From: Clostridium neonatale
Lineage (GTDB): Bacteria; Bacillota; Clostridia; Clostridiales; Clostridiaceae
Direction of reading: 5' to 3'
Assembly (NCBI RefSeq): GCF_001458595.1
Contig: NZ_LN890327.1
Coordinates: 388,178 to 452,177, forward strand
Length of the DNA: 64,000 nucleotides
The position numbers and the translations under genes were made by a program. The notes beneath the pieces are model-generated. The model saw nothing but the letters and a program-made list of their open reading frames with translations. It was not told the origin of the DNA and did not search any database. Positions 19,176-30,886 of the stretch are shown here, one piece after another. Positions within the stretch are counted from its first letter, which is position 1; each line of letters starts with the position of its first letter.

Positions 19176-19757
19176 TTAAGATAACTGACTAAAGTCATGA
19201 TTTATTATTTCTATCAATTTAAATTCATCATTTTCAAATTCAAATTTTAGTATACAGCAATTACCTAGTCTTTCTTTTTGGTCAACATCACTAGTATGAG
19301 CCCAGTATCTCATAAATTGACGGCAAGCAGCTCCATGAGAGACAGCTAACACCGATTGATGATTATCGTTTTTCATAATAGAATACAGTGTTTCTGCAAT
19401 TCTGTTTCTTAATTCAATTTCATCTTCACCACCATACTTAACAAAAAAATCTCCATAAGGCAATGGTGGATTCAAATCTTCACTTTCACCTTCAAAAGTA
19501 CCAAAGTTCCACTCTTTAAGACCTTTTACTCTCTTATAAGGAATATTAGAAACATATTCTAATGTATCACAAGCTCTTTCAGATGTAGATGAATAAGCGT
19601 GGTCAAAAGTTATATTATTGTTTTTGAAATATTCTCCAGCAACAATCGCTTGTCTAACTCCTAGATCAGTTAAGGGGGCATCACACCATCCTTGAATTTT
19701 TTTTCTAACATTGAATAATGTTTGTCCATGTCTCATTAAATACAATATCTTTTTCAT
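19176..19757 (-). CDS. Histidine phosphatase superfamily protein (phosphoglycerate mutase-like)
   Basis: 193 aa from ATG 19757, preceded by AGGAGTGATACTT; the GTG three codons earlier sits in the ribosome site. The phosphate-binding motif MRHGQTLFN, the Glu in LKEWNFGTFEG and the second catalytic His in AVSHGAACRQF are all present, so the fold is active. Members dephosphorylate small metabolites (alpha-ribazole phosphate, sugar phosphates, phosphoglycerate). No cobalamin genes are nearby, so the substrate is open. It appears monocistronic. Confidence 0.88.
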   Translation of the reverse strand: MKKILYLMRHGQTLFNVRKKIQGWCDAPLTDLGVRQAIVAGEYFKNNNITFDHAYSSTSERACDTLEYVSNIPYKRVKGLKEWNFGTFEGESEDLNPPLPYGDFFVKYGGEDEIELRNRIAETLYSIMKNDNHQSVLAVSHGAACRQFMRYWAHTSDVDQKERLGNCCILKFEFENDEFKLIEIINHDFSQLS

Positions 19758-19928
19758 AAGTATCACTCCTAATATTAATTTTAGTATATATATTCTAATA
19801 AATAATCTGAATGTAATTTAAGAAATCTTGAAAAATTTTAAACTTTCATCACACTATTTGTATCCACAAGGGGCATAAATTGTGCATTTGACATTTTTAA
19901 TTAGAACTTATATATGTTAATTAAAGTT

Positions 19929-20774
19929 CTATCTAATAAGATTTGCTAACATTTCTATTGATGATGCTTCTTGATGATTAAAGAAAGAACTTTCTTTTTT
20001 ATCTAAAGCAGCTATTTTCTTCATATCATCTTCATTTAATTTAAAATTGAAGATATCAATATTCTGTAACATTCTTTCTTTGCTAACTGTTTTAGCTAGT
20101 GGAACAATCCCTCTTTGAACCAACCACCTTAAAATAATTTGTGCAACTGATTTGCCATATTTTTCTCCAATTGTTTTTAAAACAGGATTATTGAACATCC
20201 CATTTCTTCCTTCAGCAAAAGGAGCCCATGCTTCTAGTTGTACCCCGTACTTACTATTAAAATCTTGTGCTACTAATTGTTGATGGAATGGATTAATCTC
20301 AATTTGATTTACTGCAGGTATTACTTCATTAAATAAAGATAAGTCAACCAAACGATCTGGATAGAAATTTGATACCCCTATTGCCTTAATTTTTCCCTCT
20401 TTATATAATTGTTCCATAGCTCTATAAGTCCCATAGTAATCATTTAGTGGCTGGTGGATTAATACTAAATCCAAATAATCTAACTTCATTTTTTTCAACG
20501 AATCTTCGATAGAAACTTTTGCTTTCTCATATCCTCCATTACTAATCCATACTTTAGTTGTAATAAATAGTTCTTCTCTAGGTACAGATGATTTAGCTAT
20601 AGCTTCTCCAACAGCGTCTTCATTTCCATATGATTGCGCTGTATCAATTAAGCGGTATCCAGCATCAATAGCATCTATTACAACCTTTATACATTCTTCT
20701 TTATTTGTGATTTGAAAAACTCCAAATCCAACTGCAGGCATATTTATTCCATTATTTAAAGTTACATATTCCAC
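19929..20774 (-). CDS. Aldo/keto reductase (2,5-diketogluconate reductase type)
   Basis: 281 aa, GTG start after AAAGGAGAGATTAAA. Tetrad: D44 and Y49 (LIDTAQSY), Lys in FITTKVW, His in LVLIHQPL. This is the DkgA/YvgN branch, which reduces dicarbonyls and aldehydes such as methylglyoxal with NADPH in the cytoplasm. It is divergent from a merR gene across a 111-bp gap that contains a MerR-type promoter pointing at this gene, so it is probably induced by that regulator under electrophile or redox stress. Confidence 0.92.
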   Translation of the reverse strand: MEYVTLNNGINMPAVGFGVFQITNKEECIKVVIDAIDAGYRLIDTAQSYGNEDAVGEAIAKSSVPREELFITTKVWISNGGYEKAKVSIEDSLKKMKLDYLDLVLIHQPLNDYYGTYRAMEQLYKEGKIKAIGVSNFYPDRLVDLSLFNEVIPAVNQIEINPFHQQLVAQDFNSKYGVQLEAWAPFAEGRNGMFNNPVLKTIGEKYGKSVAQIILRWLVQRGIVPLAKTVSKERMLQNIDIFNFKLNEDDMKKIAALDKKESSFFNHQEASSIEMLANLIR

Positions 20775-20816
20775 TTTAATCTCTCCTTTATTTTTATTAT
20801 TTTATATTTTATAATA

Positions 20817-20847
20817 ATCTTACCAGTAGGTAGTAACTACCTAGCAA
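20817..20847 (-). promoter_or_regulatory. MerR-type promoter of the aldo/keto reductase gene
   Basis: On the minus strand: TTGCTA, a 19-bp spacer, TAAGAT. The spacer holds the perfect palindrome TAGGTAG-TAA-CTACCTA (20827-20843). The overlong 19-bp spacer with a centred palindrome is the hallmark of MerR activation. Confidence 0.75.
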
Positions 20848-20885
20848 GTGGTATTTTAATTTTTAATAATTTAGGAGGTAATTTC

Positions 20886-21299
20886 ATGTCTACAACAAAA
20901 GAGGTATGTGAACAAGTAGGAATATCCTATGAAACATTAAAATTTTATTGTAAGGAAGGATTAGTACCAAACGTCAAAAGAGATAAAAATAACTATAGAG
21001 TGTTTGATGAAAAAAATGTTGCATGGTTAAAGGGATTGCAGTGCTTGAGAAAGTGTGGAATGAGCATTAAAGATATGAAATTATATATGAATTATTGCTT
21101 AGAAGGCCCTTCTACAATTAATCAAAGAAAAGAGATGCTTAATAAATTAAAAGAATCTTTGCTAGAGAAAATCAATGAACTTAATGAATGTATTGATTTC
21201 ATTGACAACAAACAATCTTTCTATGACGATGTATTGGACGGAAAAATAAAATATATAAGTAATTTAATTGATATAGAAAATAAACAAGATATTCAATAA
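20886..21299 (+). CDS. MerR family transcriptional regulator
   Basis: 137 aa. N-terminal winged helix (TKEVCEQVGISYETLKFYCK, then EGLVPNVKRDKNNYRVF), a dimerisation coiled coil (KEMLNKLKESLLEKINELNE) and a short tail. The tail has only a few scattered cysteines and no clear metal motif. ATG follows TTAGGAGGTAATTTC. Divergent from the aldo/keto reductase gene, which it likely activates; it may also act at the similar promoter at 21519. Confidence 0.9.
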   Translation: MSTTKEVCEQVGISYETLKFYCKEGLVPNVKRDKNNYRVFDEKNVAWLKGLQCLRKCGMSIKDMKLYMNYCLEGPSTINQRKEMLNKLKESLLEKINELNECIDFIDNKQSFYDDVLDGKIKYISNLIDIENKQDIQ

Positions 21300-21333
21300 A
21301 TAATGTAATAAGGGAAATGTGAATATATAAGTA

Positions 21334-21378
21334 AAAGGACAGTATCAATATTTTAAAACTAATTGCAGCTGTCCTTAA
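21334..21378 (+). terminator. Weak terminator after merR
   Basis: AAAGGACAG and CTGTCCTT arms around a 26-nt loop; short T-rich tail. Confidence 0.5.
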
Positions 21379-21518
21379 TTTAACTTGAGTTTTTCCTGTA
21401 GAGATAATCTGAATGCATACGTTGAATATTTTTCATATTTATTTGGCAATTTAAATTTTTAAATTGAATAGAAATATATAAATTTTTATTAAGATACCTA
21501 ATATTTTTATAATTACTC

Positions 21519-21549
21519 TTGACCTAAAGTTAACTTCAGGGAGTAAACT
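21519..21549 (+). promoter_or_regulatory. Second MerR-type promoter, SoxR-box-like
   Basis: TTGACC (21519-21524), a 19-bp spacer, TAAACT (21544-21549). The spacer contains CCTAAAGTTAACTTCAGG, a near-perfect palindrome of the kind bound by redox-type MerR proteins. Confidence 0.7.
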
Positions 21550-21550
21550 T

Positions 21551-21606
21551 TATCATAAAGTAAATCTTTGAGCGTCATGAAAGAACAAAGATAATTTACT
21601 ATGATA
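21551..21606 (+). promoter_or_regulatory. Structured leader hairpin
   Basis: TATCAT-AAAGTAAAT-CTTTG pairs with CAAAG-ATAATTTACT-ATGATA, immediately after the -10 box, so it is at or near the 5' end of the transcript of the 42-aa gene. Confidence 0.55.
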
Positions 21607-21635
21607 GAAACTTATAAAAATTGGAGGAGAATAAA

Positions 21636-21764
21636 ATGAAGTCTTTAAATGAAATTTTTAATTCAGCAATTGCTAAACAATTAACAAGATTGATTGAACT
21701 GGAAGAGTACACAGACTATAAAAATGCTTATAATAAATATTTAGTTTTTTTGCAAAGAAGATAA
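21636..21764 (+). CDS. Small protein, 42 aa, MerR-promoter driven
   Basis: ATG after a strong TTGGAGGAGAATAAA. Product MKSLNEIFNSAIAKQLTRLI continues to KYLVFLQRR; it is helical, amphipathic and basic at the end. No family recognised. A regulated promoter, a structured leader and a strong ribosome site argue for a real small protein, perhaps a stress effector or regulator. Confidence 0.6.
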   Translation: MKSLNEIFNSAIAKQLTRLIELEEYTDYKNAYNKYLVFLQRR

Positions 21765-21784
21765 AATTATAAAATATAAATAAA

Positions 21785-21798
21785 TGAAACCGTTGACA
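21785..21798 (+). promoter_or_regulatory. Catabolite-responsive element (cre)
   Basis: TGAAACCGTTGACA matches the CcpA consensus TGWAANCGNTNWCA at every position. Its last six bases are the -35 box of the next promoter, so CcpA binding would block RNA polymerase. Confidence 0.8.
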
Positions 21799-21821
21799 AA
21801 ATATTTAGAATATTTTATATT
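21793..21821 (+). promoter_or_regulatory. Promoter of the GH1 gene
   Basis: TTGACA (21793-21798), 17-bp spacer, TATATT (21816-21821). Confidence 0.75.
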
Positions 21822-21836
21822 ATAAGTATAACAAGT

Positions 21837-23437
<1,601 letters not shown>

Positions 23438-23522
23438 CTTGCTTCATATTAAATTCTAGTAGATATTCTTAGTTAACTATTAAGTATATTTACTATTTGA
23501 GACAATTAAGTTTAGTTAAAAA

Positions 23523-23637
23523 GAAGAGACTGTGGCATTAAGACAATTACCACAATATTTTATTTTTAGATTTAAGCATTGAATATAATATATTATATTT
23601 TGTATTCTTTATGTCGCAGCTCTTTCTTTTATGTGCC
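23523..23637. repeat. Long imperfect hairpin, likely terminator (family with 4337-4440)
   Basis: AAGAAGAGACTGTGGCATTA and ATGTCGCAGCTCTTTCTTTT form the ends of a ~50-bp imperfect stem enclosing an AT-rich core. Confidence 0.6.
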
Positions 23638-23721
23638 TAAAGTAAAGCATTAAAATTTAGAATTTGATTCAAAAGTAAAAAAGATTTTTGTATAAAATCA
23701 TATAAATTTATAAAAAAAGTA

Positions 23722-23750
23722 TTGACAAGCCATTGTAAAAAAATTATAAT
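23722..23750 (+). promoter_or_regulatory. Promoter of licT
   Basis: TTGACA (23722-23727), 17-bp spacer, TATAAT (23745-23750): perfect consensus. A cre-like GATAAACGATTACA (2 mismatches) at 23759-23772 lies at the start of the transcript. Confidence 0.8.
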
Positions 23751-23780
23751 AAAACCAAGATAAACGATTACATTAAGTCG

Positions 23781-23867
23781 GGATTGTTACTGATTCGATC
23801 AGGCTATACCTTAATTAATGAGAAGAAATATACTATTTATTTCTTTTGATTAATTAAGGTTTTTTAT
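23781..23867 (+). promoter_or_regulatory. RAT antiterminator site 2 with terminator
   Basis: GGATTGTTACTGATTCGATC followed by AGGCTATACC fits the LicT RNA target well and overlaps a terminator CCTTAATTAA/TTAATTAAGG with TTTTTT. It gives autoregulation of the antiterminator gene. Confidence 0.88.
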
Positions 23868-23914
23868 TTTAAAATATATAGTCAAGTATAGAATGGAATG
23901 TGAGGTGATGTGTA

Positions 23915-24745
23915 TTGAAGATAGATAAGATTTTTAACAATAATGCAGTTATGGCTAAAGAAGACAATGGAAGGGATGCTGTTATTATTGGATGTGGACT
24001 TGCATTTAAAAAAAAAGTTGGCGATGAAATAGATGAATCACTAATAGAAAAAACTTTTATTTTAAAAGAAAAGGATACTTTGGAAAAGTTTAAAATGCTT
24101 TTAGAAGACATTCCTACAGAACAAATATCATTATGCTATGACATTGTAGAATATGCAAAGAACATGTTAAACTGTGAACTTAACGATTATATCTATGTAA
24201 CATTAACTGATCATATAAGCTATACATTAAAGTTATTTGATGAAGGAATAGAAAGACCCAATATATTAATTTGGGAAATAAAAAAGTTTTATCCTAAGGA
24301 ATACAATATTGGATTAAAAGCTTTGGAGTTTATTGAAAGTGAGACTGGTAAAAAGATTAATGAAGAAGAAGCTGGAAATATTGCACTCCACTTAATAACA
24401 GCTCAGCTTAATGAAAAAAATAATAAAATTGACACTGCTTATGATATGACTAAAAAGATTCAAGATATACTGAATATTGTAAAATATACCTATGATATTG
24501 AATTAGATGAAAAATCTTTAAGTTATGAAAGATTTATTACTCATTTAAGATTCTTCTTTAAAAGAGTTAATAATAAAGAGATGTATAGAGATGAAAATGA
24601 AGACTTTCTTTTACCACAAGTAAAGGAAAAATATAAAGATGCTTATAAGTGCATGCTTAAGATAGAAAAATATTTAAATATAGAGTTAAGTCATGAAGAA
24701 CAGCTTTATTTGACACTTCATATTAAGCGTGTTGTAAATAGGTAA
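23915..24745 (+). CDS. licT: BglG/LicT family transcription antiterminator
   Basis: 276 aa, TTG start 7 bases after GAGGTG; the TTG is supported because the family N-terminus MKIDKIFNNNAV begins there. Residues 1-55 are the CAT RNA-binding domain; PRD1 and PRD2 follow, with conserved histidines in LTDHISYT, ALHLITAQ, ITHLRFFF and LTLHIKR that take phosphate from PTS proteins. When substrate flows, it binds RAT RNA and prevents termination. Three RAT sites lie upstream of bglH, of itself and of the PTS gene. Confidence 0.94.
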   Translation: MKIDKIFNNNAVMAKEDNGRDAVIIGCGLAFKKKVGDEIDESLIEKTFILKEKDTLEKFKMLLEDIPTEQISLCYDIVEYAKNMLNCELNDYIYVTLTDHISYTLKLFDEGIERPNILIWEIKKFYPKEYNIGLKALEFIESETGKKINEEEAGNIALHLITAQLNEKNNKIDTAYDMTKKIQDILNIVKYTYDIELDEKSLSYERFITHLRFFFKRVNNKEMYRDENEDFLLPQVKEKYKDAYKCMLKIEKYLNIELSHEEQLYLTLHIKRVVNR

Positions 24746-24766
24746 ATAGAAATAATTAAATATTTA

Positions 24767-24857
24767 GGATTGTTACTGTTAAATCAGGCAAGACCAGAAG
24801 CTTAAGAATACAAAAGTAATTTGAGTATTGTTAAATTTTAGGTCTTGCCTTTTTGTA
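24767..24857 (+). promoter_or_regulatory. RAT antiterminator site 3 with terminator
   Basis: GGATTGTTACTGTTAAATCA then GGCAAGACC, the best match of the three, overlapping a terminator AGGCAAGACC/GGTCTTGCCT followed by TTTTTG. No promoter fits in the 21 bases behind licT, so the PTS gene is read from the licT promoter through a second antitermination step. Confidence 0.88.
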
Positions 24858-24861
24858 TATA

Positions 24862-25022
24862 AGGCATATGAAAGAAAATAACAAGTCCAAATATGCCGAG
24901 AATATTTTTCATCAGACAATGAAGTAGATTGCCATCATAGCTGGGTCTATTATGGCAATTTACTGAAGAAGTATGATGGAAAATAGATAGGCAGATGACT
25001 TGTTATGTTTTTGATAATGCCT
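24862..25022. repeat. 161-bp imperfect palindrome
   Basis: Outer AGGCATATG...AACAAGTC against GACTTGTTATG...AATGCCT, middle TTTTTCATC against GATGGAAAA, inner GTAGATTGCCAT against ATGGCAATTTAC. It lies between RAT site 3 and the ribosome site of the PTS gene. Confidence 0.65.
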
Positions 25023-25032
25023 AAGATTATGA

Positions 25033-26919
<1,887 letters not shown>

Positions 26920-26946
26920 TTTAGTTTATGAAAATTATTGATTGTA

Positions 26947-26982
26947 GATATTATGAGTAGTTTAGATATTACTCATAATATC
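26947..26982. terminator. Perfect 13-bp hairpin after bglP
   Basis: GATATTATGAGTA and TACTCATAATATC, 10-nt loop; no strong T-run, so termination is uncertain. A second hairpin (CTCTTTTA/TAAAAGAG) lies at 27139-27172. The rest of 26920-27208 shows nothing else. Confidence 0.5.
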
Positions 26983-27208
26983 TGGAATGAAATAAATCTA
27001 CAGTTAAATTATTTTTTTAAACGATTTTATAGGGAGTACTACTAATCTTAGTTCTTCATGTAAGTGGAGAAGTAAGTTTAGATAATAAGATATAATTAGC
27101 CTAATAAATTTTCAGTTATTACTGGAAATATAGTAGACTCTTTTACCATAGTATTAGCTGAAGATAAAAGAGTACATAAAATAATATTAAAGTTGGAGGA
27201 ATGAACAT

Positions 27209-28606
27209 ATGAAAAAAATTAAAAAATTATTAACAATGGCCTTGACTTTGGCTGTGTGTGTAACAAGTTATTACACGCCAACACTTGCAGCAACTAATGT
27301 TACGTATGTTGGTAAAGTATACTCAGAAGTTACTGATGCTGGTGAGAGTGTTTCGAAGGTTGTAATTAATTTTGGTGATGCAAGAAAGGTTACTGGAGTA
27401 GATAAAGATACATTTACAGTACATGCTAAAGCTTCTACAGATAGAATTCGTAAAGGCACTACAGTTACTAGTTATGGTGATTATGATATTGATCGTAAGA
27501 TTGTAAAAGTAGAAACTGATGGCCAATATGTAACTATTTATTTTGATGAATCAGAAGGAGCTACATTAGCTTACTTAAGTTCAGCAAGAAACTACCCTGC
27601 AGATTTAACTTATACAATTAAACAAAATAAGCCAATTATATTAACTGATGAGAATGGTGTAGTAATTGATGAATCATATACAGCTAATTATACTACTAAT
27701 AATAGTGTTATAAATGCTGAAACAGCTAAATTTCAGTCAGTTAAAGTTGAAAACGGAATTAATTATCAATACTATGATGCAGGAGCTAGTGATTCATTAA
27801 TAGTTTGGTTCCATGGAAATGGTGAAGGTGATTATCTATCTTCTGGCAATAATGTTGCTCAAATGTTAGGTAACCGTGGTACAGTTGCTTGGGCTACAGA
27901 TGAAACACAAGCAATTTTTGGTGGAGCACATGTTATGGCATTCCAAGCACCAGATACTTGGTACAATGCTCAAAAGGATGAATTATTGAAAAAAGCATAT
28001 AATGAAATAAATGAAGTTATTAAAGCCAAAAATATCGATCCAGAAAAAGTATATATTTCAGGATGTTCAGCAGGTGGATATATGACAACAAGAATGTTAA
28101 TTGCTTATCCAGATTTATTTAAAGCTGCAATGATAAGTTGTCCAGCATTAGATGTTGCTACTGAGCGTGGTGGAGAAACTCCAACTGATGCTGAATTATC
28201 ATCATTGAAGAATTCTGATACAGCTATTTGGTTAGTGCAAGGTGAAACAGACAGCTCTGTTAAAACAGAAGATTGTTCCGTTCGTTTATTTAATATTTTA
28301 ACTGAAGGACAAGAATTAACAAAAACTGAATATAAACAAGATCTAAATTCTGACTTTACTACATCTGAAACAAAGGATGGAAAATATAAATTATCTTTAT
28401 ATGAAACAGTAGAGGTTCAAAGTGAAACAGGGGAAAAATCAAATAAGTTGGAATTTGCAGAAGATTATAATCAAGATGGAATTAATTCATTAGTTCAATA
28501 TAATGATCACTGGTCTTGGATTTATACATTAAATAATAATCCAAAAGATAAAAATGGAGTTAGCATTATGAACTGGGCAGCTTCATATGGCAATGTTGCG
28601 AAATAA
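27209..28606 (+). CDS. Secreted alpha/beta-hydrolase (prolyl-oligopeptidase/esterase-like)
   Basis: 465 aa. A cleavable signal peptide (MKKIKKLLTMALTLAVCVTS, cut after TLAA), an N-terminal beta domain (~30-165) and an alpha/beta-hydrolase domain. The nucleophile elbow is GCSAGGYM; the oxyanion region is VWFHGNGEG; the Asp candidate is in VQGETDSS and the His is in NDHWSW near the C-terminus. Relatives act as extracellular peptidases or carbohydrate/feruloyl esterases. ATG follows TTGGAGGAATGAACAT. Stands alone behind the beta-glucoside regulon, so a role in releasing plant glycosides is possible. Confidence 0.82.
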   Translation: MKKIKKLLTMALTLAVCVTSYYTPTLAATNVTYVGKVYSEVTDAGESVSKVVINFGDARKVTGVDKDTFTVHAKASTDRIRKGTTVTSYGDYDIDRKIVKVETDGQYVTIYFDESEGATLAYLSSARNYPADLTYTIKQNKPIILTDENGVVIDESYTANYTTNNSVINAETAKFQSVKVENGINYQYYDAGASDSLIVWFHGNGEGDYLSSGNNVAQMLGNRGTVAWATDETQAIFGGAHVMAFQAPDTWYNAQKDELLKKAYNEINEVIKAKNIDPEKVYISGCSAGGYMTTRMLIAYPDLFKAAMISCPALDVATERGGETPTDAELSSLKNSDTAIWLVQGETDSSVKTEDCSVRLFNILTEGQELTKTEYKQDLNSDFTTSETKDGKYKLSLYETVEVQSETGEKSNKLEFAEDYNQDGINSLVQYNDHWSWIYTLNNNPKDKNGVSIMNWAASYGNVAK

Positions 28607-28768
28607 TTTATTTAATGAACAACTTGTTTTAATTTAAATTAAATATAAGAGTGATATTATTAAATCTTTTGTGTATCCGATACAATATATTTGATGAAGA
28701 GGAAATGAAAATGGTCTTTTATAACAATGCATTAGATGTTTATTTTAACAATCACTCATAGGCTATTC

Positions 28769-28806
28769 TAAAAAAGCACTAAACAAAAATGTTTAGTGCT
28801 TTTTTA
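28769..28806. terminator. Strong bidirectional terminator
   Basis: TAAAAAAGCACTAAAC and GTTTAGTGCTTTTTTA, a perfect 16-bp stem. Confidence 0.9.
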
Positions 28807-28877
28807 GCTTTACTATAGAATATAATGTTAAACTTAATATATTATAAGATTAACAAGAAGAATCAGGAGATATATTA

Positions 28878-29834
28878 ATGATAAAATATTTACAATCAAA
28901 AACTTTTAAAATAGCATTGTCGGCAACTATATCAGTATTAATATCAAGCTATATTGGATTCCAGTTTGGAGTGACATCGGGTATAATTTCAATTTTAAGT
29001 ATTCAAGATACAAAAAAAGAAGCAGTTATAGTAAGTGTAAAAAGATTTTTAGCATCAATCATAGCTATACTTTTATCTTTTCTTTTGTATGTTTTATTAG
29101 GAAACAATCCAATCATATTTGGGTTATTTTTATTAATATTTATTCCTATTACAATACGATTTAAAATCGAAGATGGGATGGTTGTAGGTGCGGTTTTATC
29201 TACTCATCTTTTAACAAGTACTAATATAAATATTCAGTGGATCATAAATGAAGTGGGCTTAACAATAGTAGGAATAAGTGTTGCAATGATGTTTAATTTG
29301 TATAATGTTTCTTTGGAAGAGGATTTTGAAAAAAATAAGCATGAGATTGAGGAACAGTATAAATTAATATTGTTAAACTTATCCACGAGCTTGATTACTC
29401 AAGCTGTATCGAGAAATGAAGAAAAAATATTTGGGGCTGTTGAAAAACTAATTTATGAAACTAAGGTTATGGCACAAAGAATAAGTAATAATTACTTTTT
29501 TAGAAATCAGGATTATTACTTATGTTATATAGAGATGAGAATAGCACAATTAGATACATTAAAAAAAATGAAAAAACATTTTTCTAGATTTTATATGACA
29601 TATGAGCAAACTAGCATATTATCAGAGTTTACACGCAAAGTAGCTGTTAATATACATGCAGATAATGATTGTATTGAGCTTATCAGGAATTTAACTTTAT
29701 TAAAGGAAGAATATAGAAGAATGGAATTACCTAAAAATAGAGAAGAATTTGAAAATAGAGCATTGCTTTTTCAATTTTTAAATGATTTAGAAGATTTTCT
29801 TATAATAAAAAAAGAATTTAAGGAAAGATTTTAG
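28878..29834 (+). CDS. Aromatic acid exporter family protein (ArAE/DUF939)
   Basis: 318 aa. The N-terminal ~150 residues are four to six membrane helices with the family opening KIALSATISVLISSYIGFQF; the C-terminal half is a soluble helical domain (LNLSTSLITQAVSRNEEKIF onward). The family is linked to efflux of aromatic acids or membrane-stress relief; no substrate is proven for this branch. ATG follows AATCAGGAGATATATTA. A remnant of the C-terminal end of a related gene is at 32201-32246. Confidence 0.82.
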   Translation: MIKYLQSKTFKIALSATISVLISSYIGFQFGVTSGIISILSIQDTKKEAVIVSVKRFLASIIAILLSFLLYVLLGNNPIIFGLFLLIFIPITIRFKIEDGMVVGAVLSTHLLTSTNINIQWIINEVGLTIVGISVAMMFNLYNVSLEEDFEKNKHEIEEQYKLILLNLSTSLITQAVSRNEEKIFGAVEKLIYETKVMAQRISNNYFFRNQDYYLCYIEMRIAQLDTLKKMKKHFSRFYMTYEQTSILSEFTRKVAVNIHADNDCIELIRNLTLLKEEYRRMELPKNREEFENRALLFQFLNDLEDFLIIKKEFKERF

Positions 29835-30008
29835 GGGAAATTAAAGGATTTTTTACTTTCACAGATATTCGTACATTCTTGTTATCTATTATTTCTAAGA
29901 AGAAAATCAGAATACGGAAAATATTTATAGAATAAATCATAAATATAAATTAGTTTATTTGCTATTGCAATGTATCTAATAAAAATATTAAAGGTTAAAT
30001 TCATTTTT

Positions 30009-30850
30009 TTAAATTGATACGATTTCAATAGGAAATTTATCTGGATTATTAACAAGATAAATTATTATATCTTCTAGGGATTTTTCACTTGTTGCTTCAG
30101 AATCAAAATAGTCAGAAACTATTACTATTTTACTTTCTATGCTTAATTCATCATCTTCTGAACTAGGATATCCATTTCCATTTAATAATTTATGATGGTC
30201 TAATATAATTCTTTTACATACTTCTGGTATAGATAAATCTTTTACCATGTCATATCCAAGTGAATTGTGTTTTTCAAATATAGCTTTTTCTTCAGATGTA
30301 AATAAATTTTTATCTTTTAGAAGTATATTCTTAGGAAGAAGAATAACACCAATATCATGAAGTAGAGAACCTAATATCAAAGAATGTAGCTATTCTGTTG
30401 TATATTCTAAGGCTAATCCAATCGCTGCAACAATACTAGCAACATTTATAGAATGTGAATAGTACCAATTATAACCATTAAATAATGTTTTGAAGTATAA
30501 ATACTATTGCTCATTTTTACCATCAAAAATAAATTCATTCATTATATCTAAAATAATACCATATTTTGTTGAATTATTATGTTTTAGAACATTAAGTGAG
30601 ATATCATTATCAGATAACATATATTCTTTTATTGAAATTTCATTAGAAAAAGTATTTTTAGTTTGTTCAAGTTGTGGTAAGTTATTTTCTGACCTTAGAA
30701 TTTCGTAATAAACCCTATGTGTTTTCAATCTATCTATAGTAGCTAAATCTAATTTTAATAATTTTCCTTTTGGAGTATAACAACACCTCTAGGACTAATT
30801 ACATCTTTTTTATTAAAATTGTTTTTACTTTACTCATAGAACGCTTTTCA
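30009..30850 (-). pseudogene. HD-GYP/HD-domain phosphodiesterase, broken
   Basis: One frame runs from KTHRVYYEILRSENN (30728) to IEIVSI (30009) but is cut by two in-frame TAG codons, near 30502-30504 and 30379-30381. HD-GYP landmarks remain: YYSHSINVASIV, GSLLHDIGVILLP, EKHNSLGYDMVKDL, DHHKLLNGNGYP, and the GYP segment is NGYPS. Upstream, DVISPRGVV is in another frame, so there is also a frameshift near 30780. HD-GYP proteins hydrolyse cyclic di-GMP. An IS30 element sits just upstream of its start. Dead. Confidence 0.82.
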
Positions 30851-30886
30851 AAATTTATTATTTTTTTATTATAAAATTTTTAATTA

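Noticed and set aside
28710-28760. 18-codon ORF (MKMVFYNNALDVYFNNHS) before the 28769 terminator
   Set aside because: Very short, no supporting context; possibly the tail of lost DNA.
30009-30850. TAG codons in the HD-GYP frame as pyrrolysine read-through
   Set aside because: A frameshift is also present upstream and nothing nearby suggests pyrrolysine genes; decay is simpler.
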